DNA of 64,000 nucleotides from Welwitschia mirabilis (Eukaryota > Gnetophyta > Gnetopsida > Welwitschiales), in contig JBOZIK010000001.1 of NCBI GenBank assembly GCA_051453625.1, positions 175,671,174 through 175,735,173 of the forward strand. The letters are read 5' to 3'. The notes beneath the pieces were generated by a model, which was given only the letters and a program-made list of their open reading frames with translations, was not told where the DNA came from and did not search any database. Positions 1 through 12,065 of this stretch are shown here, one piece after another. Each line of letters starts with the position of its first letter. Position 1 is the stretch's first letter. Position numbers and translations under genes: made by a program.

Positions 1-2783
1 TAATTTATCCTTAGTTGCAAGCTATTATAATTCTATGAATTATTTGTAAATTAAGAAATTGTTATGAACAATTTAAATTGCAAGAAATCTTATTCAAATA
101 TTTTTGATTTTTATTAAGTAGTGAATTTATTTGACTATATTCTATTTTAATTTTAACTTATACAAGATTTCTAAGATTATTCAAGAGGAACTCATGAGTA
201 TTAAGTAAATTTTGGATTACTACTAACATTATAACTTTTAGAGAATTTACAAATGCTTATAAAGGATGAATTTCAAATAGACACTTAATTTCAAAAGATA
301 TATCATGTAGGCAGTCCTTGAAATATCTTATAATAGTTGTACTAGTCCTTAGGTTAGTTAAGGAACTACTTAAAAGGAGAAAGAACCCATACATGAGATG
401 CTTATTAAAGTGTAATTATTAAGATCATAACAACTATGCTTTAAAATTTTATTTAAAATTGCATTGTATAATAGCAAAGATTTGAATAGTCAACCTTTTC
501 CTTGTTGTTACTTAATACTATCAATACACCACTAGCTGACTTTATTAAAAATTGATAGAATGCCACTCATGTGTGTTATGCATTGTAGAGGGCATTACCT
601 ATAGCTTTGCACCTCTCCTTCCCTTGGCATAAGTTTCTTTTTTCTTTCCTTGTTGCACATCCTTTTCACTCTTTATGCATTGTGTTTATATAATGCTCCT
701 CATTCCTCTCCATAAAGTTTTGAGTCTTCCTGTGATGATCCTTCTCTCTTGGGTGATACTGATCTATAGCCGACTTATGTCCTCATCCCCTTCCTAATAG
801 TGAACAATCTTAAACCTTCATCATCGTAGCCGCCTTCTCCACTACTCTATTTGTATTTTTGTATTCTTCATCATTATTAAGCCTACCATATTTGTTATTC
901 TATTTGGCTAGTTTGCCATCCATGTTATGTCTCTCGTTGATACTGTTTATATGCATGATTGCCTACACTATGTATCTATGTTAACAACCCCTTCTTTCAT
1001 GAATGATAATCAAGCTTGTATAGCACTATGATAGTTTGTTTGCGTAGCACCATTTTTTGTCTCTCTATTAATGTTGAAATCATTAATAGATCTGACTTGA
1101 TCTTTTACTTTAGTTGCATAGTAATTTTACATAGTGCTCTTTTTCGTCAATGCATCACAAATGAATAAAGCATCATTCATTCTCCACATGGATTTTATTG
1201 TAGTCAATTTTATCCTCCATGTAGCATTGAATATCAATTTTGCAAATGGCTTAAATTCTAAAAGGATTATTGATTTCTTGTATTCTCTCCCCATCTTCCT
1301 CCATGTGATTCTTACTTAAAAATTGATTTTAGCCATTCTCAAGCATGCTACCTTAATAAAACTCTATTTTTACTTCCTCTAACTAGTTAATTGTTCTCTT
1401 GTGCATCCACCTAGCTCAAATGATAGCGACTAATTTTAAGTTCCTTGTAATCATGCTAAACGATACTGTGTACTTAGAGGATGAGAATCACACTAATAAG
1501 AGTTCAACTCTAATAGACACACCTTAAGATAATCATATAGAAGAGTATGATGTGTCTACATCTAATACTATTGAAAGAAGAACTCCATCCTTAAAGCAGT
1601 TGTCCCTATGCAATAATCCAATACAACCTTCAAGGTTCCTGTAAACATAGGATAAATGACATTATTTTGTACTTACTTAAATTGTTTATCTTTCCTATGC
1701 ACCAAAAATATGCTAAATTTCTTTTTTTTAAACATTTAATTTAACTACTTAAGATAATGCCTAAATAGAAAGGCATTTCATTGGAGCATATAAATGCATC
1801 TAAAGATTTATCTTCCTTCTTCCTACTTGAAGGCATTTTCCTTTTCATCCACTCACCTTCTTTTCCATAATAATTCTTAAAAAATGACTAAATAAGTTAA
1901 AATACACTCAACATCACTAAAGGGTGGTTCTATAAGAATCTAACTCCCTATCTACTTTATCGAAAATGTCCTTCATAGCTAAAACAATACCTTTACTTTC
2001 TCATGATCTACATTCATCTTATTTAAACAAGTCTATCTTTCCTACCTGAAATCCTGCTTTTCGATACCTTCTAGTTACTAATCTTTGATAACTACATTGT
2101 ATAATTAGAGTGATGATAATAACACCAATGATTCTCATTGCAGCCAGAGTAGATTTCCATAGTTTTCTCTTCTCCCTTATAAGTTTTTTCTCTTAAGATG
2201 CATTTGATTACATTTGTAAAGAAAACATCCTTTTCCTCTTTTACACATCGTTTCTAGATGATACATCATGAAATGAATTTCTCTTATGCACAAGATATTC
2301 TTAAGAATTTTAGAATGCCCATCTATGTCTTAGCAAGAATGTTATTGATCAGAATGGTCTATTCTTAGTAGTGTTAATTTCTTTTATCGGTTCCTCTTTC
2401 CTCCTCCTATCTCATGCTTGCATATGTAGATGCTTGTTTATCGTTGAATAATAGTAGACCTCTTCCTCCATTTTTGCGTCACACTCTAACCTATAGCCAA
2501 TAAACCTTTTTGGTGTCTCTACACTATCTTCTTATGCATGCCTAATGATCCTAGGTCAAATAAGATGTTCAAAAATATTCACAGGTGTAGCGCGATGGCA
2601 TAATGGTTATTAAATAATTAGAAAGGTATGCAACCTTTAGTTAAAGACATAAGTATTCTCTTTTACAATTTAACTATTATAATATATAAATACTAATAAT
2701 GATGCAAATTTATTCAATTGGTAAGTAACATTGCCAGAATAAGTAAGTCAAGAAATACCCTTTTAAGTTATAAACTTAAATAA

Positions 2784-3441
2784 NNNNNNNNNNNNNNNNN
2801 NNNNNNNNNNNNNNNNNNNNNNNNNNNNNNNNNNNNNNNNNNNNNNNNNNNNNNNNNNNNNNNNNNNNNNNNNNNNNNNNNNNNNNNNNNNNNNNNNNNN
2901 NNNNNNNNNNNNNNNNNNNNNNNNNNNNNNNNNNNNNNNNNNNNNNNNNNNNNNNNNNNNNNNNNNNNNNNNNNNNNNNNNNNNNNNNNNNNNNNNNNNN
3001 NNNNNNNNNNNNNNNNNNNNNNNNNNNNNNNNNNNNNNNNNNNNNNNNNNNNNNNNNNNNNNNNNNNNNNNNNNNNNNNNNNNNNNNNNNNNNNNNNNNN
3101 NNNNNNNNNNNNNNNNNNNNNNNNNNNNNNNNNNNNNNNNNNNNNNNNNNNNNNNNNNNNNNNNNNNNNNNNNNNNNNNNNNNNNNNNNNNNNNNNNNNN
3201 NNNNNNNNNNNNNNNNNNNNNNNNNNNNNNNNNNNNNNNNNNNNNNNNNNNNNNNNNNNNNNNNNNNNNNNNNNNNNNNNNNNNNNNNNNNNNNNNNNNN
3301 NNNNNNNNNNNNNNNNNNNNNNNNNNNNNNNNNNNNNNNNNNNNNNNNNNNNNNNNNNNNNNNNNNNNNNNNNNNNNNNNNNNNNNNNNNNNNNNNNNNN
3401 NNNNNNNNNNNNNNNNNNNNNNNNNNNNNNNNNNNNNNNNN
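2784..3441. other. Assembly gap (658 N) inside the 5' LTR
   Basis: Unknown bases. Both edges carry the same 13 bases, TAAACTTAAATAA, whereas the second LTR has one degenerate version at the matching place (about 9034-9048). This could be a target duplication around a missing insertion, or overlapping contig ends that were not merged. Confidence 0.95.
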
Positions 3442-3474
3442 TAAACTTAAATAATAATATAAAATTAAATAGAA

Positions 3475-3502
<28 letters not shown>
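3475..3502. repeat. (AT)n microsatellite
   Basis: A run of AT dinucleotides inside the LTR. The matching place in the second LTR has an AC run instead (about 9059-9110), so the same hypervariable site has changed repeat unit. Confidence 0.9.
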
Positions 3503-3506
<4 letters not shown>

Positions 3507-3755
3507 TTTACCTTTTTGACATACCTTTATATATGCATCTTTGAATAATTATTAAGTATACTAGACTAATAAATACATCATATAATATAAATACATATAA
3601 ATACAAACTAGTCCTACATATTATAATTAGTCTTAAATTAACAAGTATTTTTGTTGAGAGCATTATGTAATTAAAATATCATGTACCTAATCATGTCCCT
3701 AAGATTTTATGATGAGGATATTATTATTTAGATTGTCTTTTTTAAGGATTCTACA

Positions 3756-3950
3756 TTTGGTATCAGAGCACTATCATAGTTTTGAGGTTGTATAAAATCC
3801 AAGCATTACATTTTGGTATTAGAGTTTCAAGTTTGAAGATTATCAAATATAAAATTTTTAGTCATTACATTTTGGTATCGAAGCACCAAGTTAAAGATTT
3901 TCAATAGTAGAAATTTTAGGACTTCACATTTTTGTATCAAAGCTTAGGTT
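3756..3950 (+). promoter_or_regulatory. Primer-binding site followed by three PBS-like copies
   Basis: The first site, TGGTATCAGAGC at 3758-3769, is the standard plant primer-binding site complementary to the 3' end of initiator tRNA-Met, two bases after the LTR end. Further copies follow: TGGTATTAGAGT (3814), TGGTATCGAAGC (3873) and TTGTATCAAAGC (3932), spaced 56-59 bases. Each sits in the context ACATTTTGGTAT, so the leader is a tandem array built around the primer site. The same array follows the second LTR. Confidence 0.8.
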
Positions 3951-3959
3951 TAAAATTTA

Positions 3960-4135
3960 ATAGAAACAACTATGGTTAAGTTGAGGAGTTCACTAGGAAT
4001 AACTATTTTTAAGCTTGCAAATTCACTGGGCATAACTATTGCTAAGTTGAAAAACCCACTAAGTATAACTATTATTAGGTCTGTAAATTTACTTAGCTTA
4101 ATTATTTAACATAGATTTATGATATGTGTAGTTTA
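3960..4135 (+). repeat. Second tandem array in the leader (about 45-50-bp unit)
   Basis: The phrase (A)CTATT..TAAG/TT..(A)AATTCACT..GCATAACTATT recurs about three times, with AACTATG, AACTATTTTTAAG, AACTATTGCTAAG and AACTATTATTAGG as landmarks. It is an untranslated leader; no gene is seen. Confidence 0.6.
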
Positions 4136-4152
4136 ATTTTCACAAGATTAAC

Positions 4153-4461
4153 ATGTCCCCAAAGAAGTAGTGAACCAGTTAACTAAGGCTACAACATTAT
4201 TAAAATAGTTGGAAAGTTAGTGGATGAACTTCAAGAGAAAAACAATGATAAGAAAGATAGAAATTCTATCAAGAAAATGATGATCCAATTTAAGAAGATG
4301 GATCTTGCAACTTTTGAAGGTATCAACAACATGACAAATGTACAAGCATGGTTGATTTATATGCAAAATGTATTAGAAATATTTAATTTTTCTACCCACT
4401 AACTTATAAAAGGAGCAAATTTATCATGGAAAAAAATAGAATAGCATAGTTTCAAAAGGTA
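4153..4461 (+). pseudogene. gag: Ty3 gag N-terminus, Del/Tekay-like, truncated by a gap
   Basis: Gag is the capsid/nucleocapsid polyprotein that packages element RNA. A possible start, M-S-P-K-K, lies at 4153 and is followed by a stop. The open part from 4220 holds MDLATFEGINNMTNVQAWL at residues about 27-45, which fits the plant retrotransposon gag pattern F-x-G...A..WL...E.IF. After a stop at 4402 the frame resumes with LIKGANLSWKK, matching the following W-rich helix of the family. The gap at 4462 removes the rest. With stops this is a pseudogene. The position 400 bp after the primer site supports the call. Confidence 0.7.
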
Positions 4462-4826
4462 NNNNNNNNNNNNNNNNNNNNNNNNNNNNNNNNNNNNNNN
4501 NNNNNNNNNNNNNNNNNNNNNNNNNNNNNNNNNNNNNNNNNNNNNNNNNNNNNNNNNNNNNNNNNNNNNNNNNNNNNNNNNNNNNNNNNNNNNNNNNNNN
4601 NNNNNNNNNNNNNNNNNNNNNNNNNNNNNNNNNNNNNNNNNNNNNNNNNNNNNNNNNNNNNNNNNNNNNNNNNNNNNNNNNNNNNNNNNNNNNNNNNNNN
4701 NNNNNNNNNNNNNNNNNNNNNNNNNNNNNNNNNNNNNNNNNNNNNNNNNNNNNNNNNNNNNNNNNNNNNNNNNNNNNNNNNNNNNNNNNNNNNNNNNNNN
4801 NNNNNNNNNNNNNNNNNNNNNNNNNN
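4462..4826. other. Assembly gap (365 N) in the internal region
   Basis: Unknown bases. If its size is right, it is far too short to hold protease, RT, RNase H and integrase (about 4 kb), so most of pol is deleted from this element. Confidence 0.95.
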
Positions 4827-4953
4827 TAGTATAATGATTTGGAGAGAGAGTACAAGCTATTTGAAAACATAAAATAAATGTATTATAGTAAAGAATTAAG
4901 CTTTTTTATTTAAGTTTTGAGGATGAAACTTTTTAAAAGATGGAGAAATATCA
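4827..4953 (+). pseudogene. pol: Extreme 3' end of Del/Tekay-like pol and polypurine region
   Basis: Just after the gap, LEREYKLFENIK and a stop resemble the acidic W/LE-x-E-x-x-x-LF tail that closes the chromodomain end of plant chromovirus polyproteins. It is followed by TTTTGAGGATGAAACTTTTT and then AAAAGATGGAGAAATATCA. This order (F-E-D-E codons, then a purine run, then the LTR) is typical of this lineage. Only this remnant of pol survives. Confidence 0.6.
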
Positions 4954-5527
4954 TGTCTCAAATTTTTAAGAATCAATACTTAAGTTTAAACATTTTGATA
5001 AATAATTTAAAAGAGAATATAAAATTTTGTAAGACAAATATTTTATGTTAATAGCTAATAGTCTTAGAATTATTATTTTGTGCCTTTGCTTTATTCATTT
5101 AATTTCTTATTTTAGCAAATGCCGATGAATTATGGATTTGAAATTAAAATTATTTTGAATAAGGTTCTTCATAGTTATTTTTAAATATTATAGAAATTAA
5201 TATCATATTATGGAAAATATTTTATTATTACTATTGATGTCTTATTTATTATTTGTTAATTATGGTAAGGATAAGTATTATTTATTATTTACCCGCTAGC
5301 CTAGAAAGATAAAGAAATTTCCACCACTTAACTATCCTTCTTTATGATGTTCTATATTTATATTCTCATAACTCTTAACATTACACTAAATCTCAGTTAT
5401 GAATATGACCCTCCTCCTCCTTTTCTCTTACTTTCATTTTTGGAGAACCATTTGCTATCAAATCTTAGAGCTTAGAAGCCTTAAAACCTTACAATCTTTA
5501 TCAGATCTTGAGGTTCATTTAAAATGA

Positions 5528-5765
5528 GTATGGTTCTATGGTTTTTCATTTTATTCTCATGTGGTTCTTAGCTTACATATTATTTCTTATATGGTTATAT
5601 GGTATTTCATTTTATTCGCATATGGTTCTATGTTTTTTCATCTTATTCTTGTATGATTCTATGATTTATTTTAATGTCCCGTATGATTTATGTACTTTCA
5701 TCTATTTCTTGGATATTTTAAATGATTCTTATATATTTTACATGTCTCATGTAAATATTTTTCTT
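5528..5765 (+). repeat. Degenerate tandem repeat inside the LTR
   Basis: The phrase TATGGTTCTATGGTTTTTCA-TTTTATTC-CATG recurs about four to five times with unit length near 45-55 bases. It makes a long frame of hydrophobic residues (5538-5807), which is a by-product of the repeat and not a membrane protein. Confidence 0.65.
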
Positions 5766-8700
5766 ATGCATAAAATATCTTCGCTATGTTTTCTTTACTA
5801 TGTTTAAAACTTTACTAAGTGATTAAATCATGCATCTTTAGGGGCTAGGCCACTTTAAGAGCTCCTATTAGCCATAGGAGTGGCTGTTAGAGTGATCAGG
5901 ATGATGATCCAACTAGTTGTGCATGACATTATGTATTGTAGCTTCATAAGATTATGCCACATAAAGGATTCATATTGGCCATTTGAATGATCCCTTAGAC
6001 AAATGAGTATTTGACACCCCTCTAATAGGGCATACTATTTATTATACATTCTTGGATTACTGAAACTTGAATATTGTACCTCAAGGATTGTATCTCATAT
6101 GAGGTTTTGATCATTTGATATTCTTCTTTATTCCTTCTTATGCTTGAATATATTTTATCTAAAAACCTTGCCATGGACCATACTAGGAGATATGGAGGTG
6201 CAGTTATCATGCATGTTGTATAAGAAATATCTCAAGGAATGAGACAAAGAGGAGTTAATGATGAATGCTTTCTATATGTAATCATAGTCTAAAAACATTA
6301 TGTATCATTGAGATTATGTAGGAGGTAATCCTTGTGATTTTGCATTTGAAATATTATATATTTTATTTTTTATGTGATATCTTTATTATTCTTTAGGAAT
6401 AGATATTAAAATTATATAAACAATTTTTCCTTACTCATAAGCGACTAGAATTGTATGAATTATTTGAGAATTAAGAGATTGTTATGGAAAATTCCAATTG
6501 TAAGAAATATTCTTTAAGTATTGTTTTATTTTTATCAAATAGTAAATTTATTTAATTATAGTATATTTTTCTTCTAAAGGATTTCATGAGAGATTAAGTA
6601 AACTTCAAATTACTACTAATATTCTGGTTTGTAGAGAATTTAGAAATGTTTATAAAGGATGATGTTCAAATTGACACTTAATTTCATAAGGTCTATCATG
6701 TAGGAATTCCTTTAACTACATTATAATAGTTGTATTAAGCCTTAGGTTAGTTAAGGAACTACTTAAAAGGATAAAGGGCCCACACAAGAGATGCTTATTA
6801 AAGCATAATTATTAAGATCATAATAACTATGCTTTAACATATTATTTAAAATTGCATTATGTAATGATAGATATTCAAACTACTGACCTCTTCCTTGCCA
6901 CTACTCGATACTACCACTACACCAATAGCTAACTTTATTAAAAATTATCAGAATGCCACTTACTTGTATCATGAATTGTAAAGGGCATTACCTATAACTA
7001 TGCATCTCTCCTTGTCTTGAAATAAGCTCCTTTTATCTTTCCTTCCAATGTGGCTTATCTTTCTATATGCACAATGTTTCTATGATTCTCCTCATCCCTC
7101 TTCATAAAGTTTGAATCTTTATGCAATGATATTTATCTCTTTCATGATATCGATCTATAGTTGACTTATGTTCTCATCCCCTTCCTAATAGTGAATGTTC
7201 ATCTAATCTTCATCATTGCAGTTACTTTCTTCACCATTCTATATGTACTTTTATATTCTTTACCATTACAATGCCTATCACATTTGTTATCTTATTTGGC
7301 TAGCTTTCCACCCATGCTATGTCTCTCCTTAATGCTGTATATTCTCAGTTGTCTATACTGCATCGCTATTTTAATGACCCCCTTCTTTCATGAATGATAA
7401 TTGAGCTTGTATAGTATTGTAATAGTCTACTTCCATAGCATCATTTTCGTCTTTCTATAAACATTGAAGTCATTAATAGATCTAACTTAATCTTTCACTT
7501 TAGTAGCATAGCAATTTTGCATAGTATCCTCTTCAAACAATGCATCACAAATGAATAATGCATTACTAATTCTTCAAATCTTTTTTTGATATAGTTTATT
7601 ACATCCTCCATGTATCATTTAATATCAATTTTGCAAGAAACTTAAATTTTGGAATGCCTATTAATTTCTTGCAACCTCTCCCTATATCCATCCATGCGAT
7701 TCCTACCCAAAAATGGATTTCATCCATTTCAAGCATTCTACCTTAATAAAGATCTATTTTTACTTCCTATCACTAGTTAATTGCTCTCTTATGCATCCAC
7801 CTAGCTCAAATGGCAATAACTAAGTTTAAGTCCCTTGCAATCATGCCGAAAAATACTCTGCACTCAAAGGATGAACATCATGCTAATAAAAGTTTAACTC
7901 CAATAGACATAGATTAAGATAATAATATATAAGATTATGATGTACCTACATTAAATATCATTGAAAGAAGGACTTCATCATTTATGTGGTTGCTCCTATG
8001 GTATAATCCAATATAGCCTCTGAGGTTCATGTAAATGTAGGCTAAATGCCATTATTTTGTGTTCACTAAAATTGTTTATCTTTTTCATGCACTAAAAATA
8101 TATTGCACATATCCTTTTTGAAACATTTAATTTAACTACTTAAGAAAATGTCCAAATATAAAGGCATTCCATTAGAGCAAGTAAATTCATCTAAATATTT
8201 ATCTTCCTTCTTCCTACTCGATGGCATTTTCCTTTCCATTTATTCATTCCCTTTTGCATAATAATTCTTCAAAAATAAATAAGCAAGTTAAAAACACTTA
8301 ACATTATTGAAGCATGCTTTTATAATAATTTGACTCCTTGTCTTCTTCATTGGAAATGCACTTCATAGATAGAACAATACCTTTACTTTTCCCATCATTT
8401 GCATTCTTCTTATTTAAATAAATCTATCTACTGCACCTTAAATCCTACTTTTCAATACCTTCTAGGCATTAATCTTTGATAACTACATTCTCTAATTAGA
8501 GTGATGATAATAATGTCACTAATCCTCATCAAAGTCAAAGCAAGATCACCATAGTTCTCTCTTCTTCCTCATTTGATTTTCCTATTAAGATGCATTTGAT
8601 GATGTCTATAAAGAAAACATCCTTTTCCTTTTTTGCACATCACGTTTATGTGATCCATTATGAAATGATTTCCTCTTGTGCATAGGATGCTCTTAAGAAT

Positions 8701-9058
8701 TTTAGGATGCCCATCTATGTCTTATCAAGAACATTATTCATTGGAACAATGTCTTCTTAGCAGTGTGAATTTCTTTTATTAGTTCTTGTTTCCTCCTCCT
8801 ATCTAATGCTTTCATATGTAGATGTCTATTTGTCATTGAATAATAGCAAATATCTTTCTCTATTTTTGCATGATGCTCTAACCTCTAGTTAATAGTCCTT
8901 CTTAGTGTCATTCAACTCTTCCTATGCATGCCTCTTAATCTTATGTCAAACAAGGTATTCAGAAATATTCATAGATGCAACATGATTACATAATGGTTTG
9001 TGAATAACTATAAAGATATGAGGTCTTGAGTTATGAACTTAGATAATAAACTAAAAAT

Positions 9059-9069
9059 ACACACACACA

Positions 9070-9110
<41 letters not shown>
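9059..9110. repeat. (AC)n microsatellite
   Basis: An almost pure AC run with one CCC interruption, at the LTR site where the first LTR carries (AT)n. Confidence 0.9.
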
Positions 9111-9111
<1 letters not shown>

Positions 9112-9364
9112 TATACACCTTTTACACATACATTTATATATGCATCCTTGGATAATTATTGAGTATATTAGATTAATAAATACATCATATAATATAAATA
9201 ATTATGAATACAAACTAGTCCTATGTATTATAATAAGCCTTAATAGTTAACGAGTATTTTTGTTGAGAGTGTTATGTAATTAAAATATCATGTACTCAAC
9301 CATAATCATAAGATATTATGATGATAATATTATTATTTACGTTGTTTATTTTAAGGATGCTACA

Positions 9365-9537
9365 TTTGGTATCATAGCACTGTTATATTTTTGGGGTTGT
9401 ATAAAATCCATGCATTACATTTTGATATCAAGGCATCATGCTTGAAGATTATCAACTATAAAATTTTCAGTTATTACATTTTAGTATCGGAGCATCAAGT
9501 TGAAGATTTTAAATCATAGAAATTTTAGGATTTTACA
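9365..9537 (+). mobile_element. Del/Tekay-like leader after the second LTR (broken at 9538)
   Basis: The LTR is followed by TGGTATCATAGC (9367), then TGATATCAAGGC (9423) and TAGTATCGGAGC (9482), the same 56- and 59-base spacing as at 3758. The alignment with the first leader runs to about 9537 and then stops abruptly where copia sequence begins. The order LTR-internal-LTR-internal means the second LTR serves two internal regions. Confidence 0.75.
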
Positions 9538-10808
9538 TGAATCTAAATAAGTCATTTACCATTATTAAAAAAATATTTTTTTCCCCTAAACTATTGGTTT
9601 CAAAGGTTCCATTAAGTCCATGTGAATGAGTTCAAGTGGGATTGTTGTGGAAACTAAGGTTTTACTCTTATGGGAGGTTGTAACCTATTTTCCTCTTTGG
9701 AATGCATTACATAACCCATATTTATCAGTATTGATTGTAGGAATTTATTTCATAATTTTTTTAATGATGATTTTAAGATAATTATAGTTTACCTATCCTA
9801 ATCATTGATGTCATAACCTTCTTCCTTTATATGAGAAAAATGATAAACACAAGAAGATTAATTAAGAGTATAAATATTATCTATTCTATTTACTTTAAGA
9901 AGAACTTAACTTGTTTTATCATGTATAACTTTACATTTTTTTTAATAAAAAAACTTTATAACTTTTATTACAAATTTGACTAGTATTAAAACAATTATAT
10001 TTAATACAATTTACATGTAAAACTTGATTAATTTTAAGCATGCAATTTTCACTGATGCTTCTAATGCCTTCAATTTTAACTTTTCCATTATCATCAAAGA
10101 TTACTTTGCATTCATTAAAGGCATCTAAGTGTTAAAATCTTAATTTTTTACCTATAATGTATTAAGAATAACTATTGTTAAATTACCAATAAGTTCCATT
10201 TAATACCTTAAATGTTATTTAGATTATCAAGCTTGTCAAATTATCAGCCCTTATCGACTTAGTCCTTTTATACTATTATGGTATATAATTTTTAGAAATA
10301 GATTGAAATGGAAAGGTGCTACTAGGATTTAAAAATAACATTATCTTTCTAAATTGGTAGAATAATTTTGAGTTATTTAACTTTGCATATAAATAATAGG
10401 TAATCTTTGAAGTATAATTAATTTTTGATGTTACCTTTTTCGAATGATCAGGTGATATCAAGGAGGTAAAACCAATATCTCTCTTATTGTGGACTAATTT
10501 TTGTATTTCAAAAATCTGGTCCAATTTACTAGAACTCTTAGAAAATTTATTTACAAAATGGGATAAGATTTTTACCTCTTAATTCAACTTGGTATTCTCT
10601 ATTTGCATCATGTTCTATTTAGTTTTCAACACTTCCTTTTCCCTATTTAGAATCTTCACTATTTTGTTTACTTCATTGATTTGATTTACTAGCTTTTCAC
10701 ATTCTAAGTAGAGTTCTTAGTAAGTGTCTTCTATTTATTGTTTACCTTATTTTATAAGATTTAAGTCATCTAGTTCAACTCAGCACAAGATGTTTTTAAA
10801 GGAAGAAA
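9538..10808 (-). pseudogene. pol: Ty1/copia gag C-terminus to integrase start (left fragment)
   Basis: Read on the minus strand, from 10808 down: a coiled-coil-like gag tail (ELYLECEKLVNQINEVNKIV) and QIFEIQKLVHNKRDIGF; a protease-region stretch with VIFDDNGKVKIEGI; then the GAG-pre-integrase box, visible as LWHQ-L-G with stops in place of W/R codons (about 9791-9817); a C-N-A-F motif; and the integrase start PLELIHMDLMEP (about 9613-9640). This order is specific to Ty1/copia elements and resembles the SIRE/Maximus type. It is broken at 9538, so most of integrase, RT and RNase H are missing. The upstream half of gag continues at 44364, beyond element M. Many stops; non-functional. Confidence 0.8.
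10804..10808. repeat. Target site duplication of element M (left copy, AGAAA)
   Basis: AGAAA directly abuts the outer end of the left LTR of M and is repeated exactly at 44364-44368, outside the right LTR. Confidence 0.85.
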
Positions 10809-12065
10809 TATTATAGTGTGAATTATGCAATCCTTAGGTATTTTAGGTAAAACCTATAAGTCACAACACTTGTAGAAAATACACACTAGTATAGATGGAA
10901 GTTAACTTAAATTTTATATTTCATTGAAGGCACTAGGCTAGAAGTTAAAGAATTGATTTCCAAAATTATTTTTGATCTTTTCTATTTTAATAGATAAAAG
11001 TAAATAAATATGAAAATACAATGCAATGATAAATGAAGGTAAAATGCAAGAGATGAAAATGGAAATGAGATGGATTCTATTTGGACTCTTATCTTCCTAT
11101 CATAAGAATTATTTCTATATAACTTAGATTAACTAGGAAGACTTCTATTTATTATTCCTAGCCAACATGAACTATAAGAATTTCCAAATACAATATGGAT
11201 AATACAATATGAAATTAGAATGAACTAGCAATATAAATCTAAACTAATGAGATCAACCTTGACAAAGGTTGCTCTTATGATCTAAATAAATTATAGAACT
11301 ATTACCAAACTATAATCAACTTAAACCATAATGAACATAAATAAAATTATAGTAAAAAGAGTAATTGAGTTGATTATAAAACTTTTACATCCATTTACAA
11401 CAAGGTAGTAGCACTTCAATGGAGGATACTTAGCTCAATACCAAGGTAGACTTCTCTTTATAGGTATTGGATGGACCTATTATCCTTCAATATTCCATCA
11501 TAAGAATGTCAAATATAAAATATTAAAAAGAAAGTAAAGAAAAGGAACGGTATTTATAATGTTACAATGAAGTTCTAGAAGCTTAACCCTAGAAGTCAGA
11601 GAAGAAACCCTAGTAGCCCATATGGTTGTATGACTCCATTACAAAGATAATTCTTTTCATTCATAGAAAATAGCTGTCCTCTGAAATATCATAAGGACAA
11701 TCATTGAAATGTTACTCTATGTTAGAAGATGATCCATTAGCTTTAGGTATCATAGTCAACTTCATAAATTTCATCCATGTTAGCAGTGTTATCATCTTGC
11801 TTATCATAGAGATGATAGAGCGAATGATATTCTTATTTATCTTATAGCTCTAGGAGAAATAAATATTCAACATAGTATATACTTCCTTTAAAGTGTGCAG
11901 TACCAAAAAAATCCCAAGATGCATCCAAATATGCTAAGAAACTCATGTTTTAGTGATCATCCTATCAAATCTTCATAATCATAGAATTGAATCCAAACCT
12001 ATATAAATGTCCTATAAAAGTACTTAAAATTCACCATCAAATTCTTATAAATTAGCACCATAACA
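10809..12065 (-). repeat. Element M 3' LTR
   Basis: 1257 bp, aligning end to end with 43118-44363. Outer end TATTATAGTG, inner end ...ACCATAACA (the minus-strand TG start). Over the 83 bases from 10826, 63 match the other LTR and 18 of 20 differences are transitions. A TATA-like box lies at 11558-11551 on the minus strand. Confidence 0.85.
11551..11558 (-). promoter_or_regulatory. TATA-like box of the M 3' LTR
   Basis: TATAAATA on the minus strand, at the same place as in the other LTRs of this family (26883, 37910, 43855). It probably marks the LTR promoter. Confidence 0.45.

Larger units (their letters stand above)
1..3755 (+). repeat. Del/Tekay-like Ty3 element: 5' LTR (left end outside window)
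   Basis: This stretch aligns in direct orientation with about 6421-9364, base 1 matching near 6421. The copies share the same succession of segments and the same end, ...GGAT(T/G)CTACA, followed two bases later by a primer-binding site. It is therefore the right part of a long LTR whose first 1.4-1.5 kb lie outside the window. It holds no convincing gene; the 61-codon frame at 1134-1319 is not conserved as protein in the second copy. Relative to the second LTR it carries an extra segment near 2641-2768 and a sequencing gap. The long LTR, the Met-tRNA primer site and the gag start fit the chromovirus Del/Tekay lineage; the lineage name is an inference. Confidence 0.8.
4954..9364 (+). repeat. 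Del/Tekay-like Ty3 element: second LTR, 4.4 kb
   Basis: It starts with TGTCTCAAATTT directly after the purine run and ends with CTACA two bases before another primer-site sequence. From 6421 onward it aligns with 1-3755. The first 1.47 kb has no partner in the window because the first LTR begins outside. No protein-coding gene is supported; the small frames at 5538, 6022 and 7161 are chance or low-complexity frames. At 4411 bp it is very long for a plant LTR, within the range known for Del/Tekay-type elements. Confidence 0.8.

Noticed and set aside
3758-3769. Possible tRNA gene because of a tRNA-complementary sequence
   Set aside because: Only the 12-base primer-binding site is present; no tRNA cloverleaf is seen here or at the Asp-type primer sites.
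3756-3950. CRISPR-like regularly spaced repeats
   Set aside because: The spaced repeats are primer-site copies in a retrotransposon leader; the sequence between them is also repeated, and this is plant DNA.
5538-5807. 89-codon hydrophobic frame resembling a membrane protein
   Set aside because: It is produced by a T-rich tandem repeat (TATGGTTCTATGG...), repeats the same peptide pattern, and lies inside an LTR.
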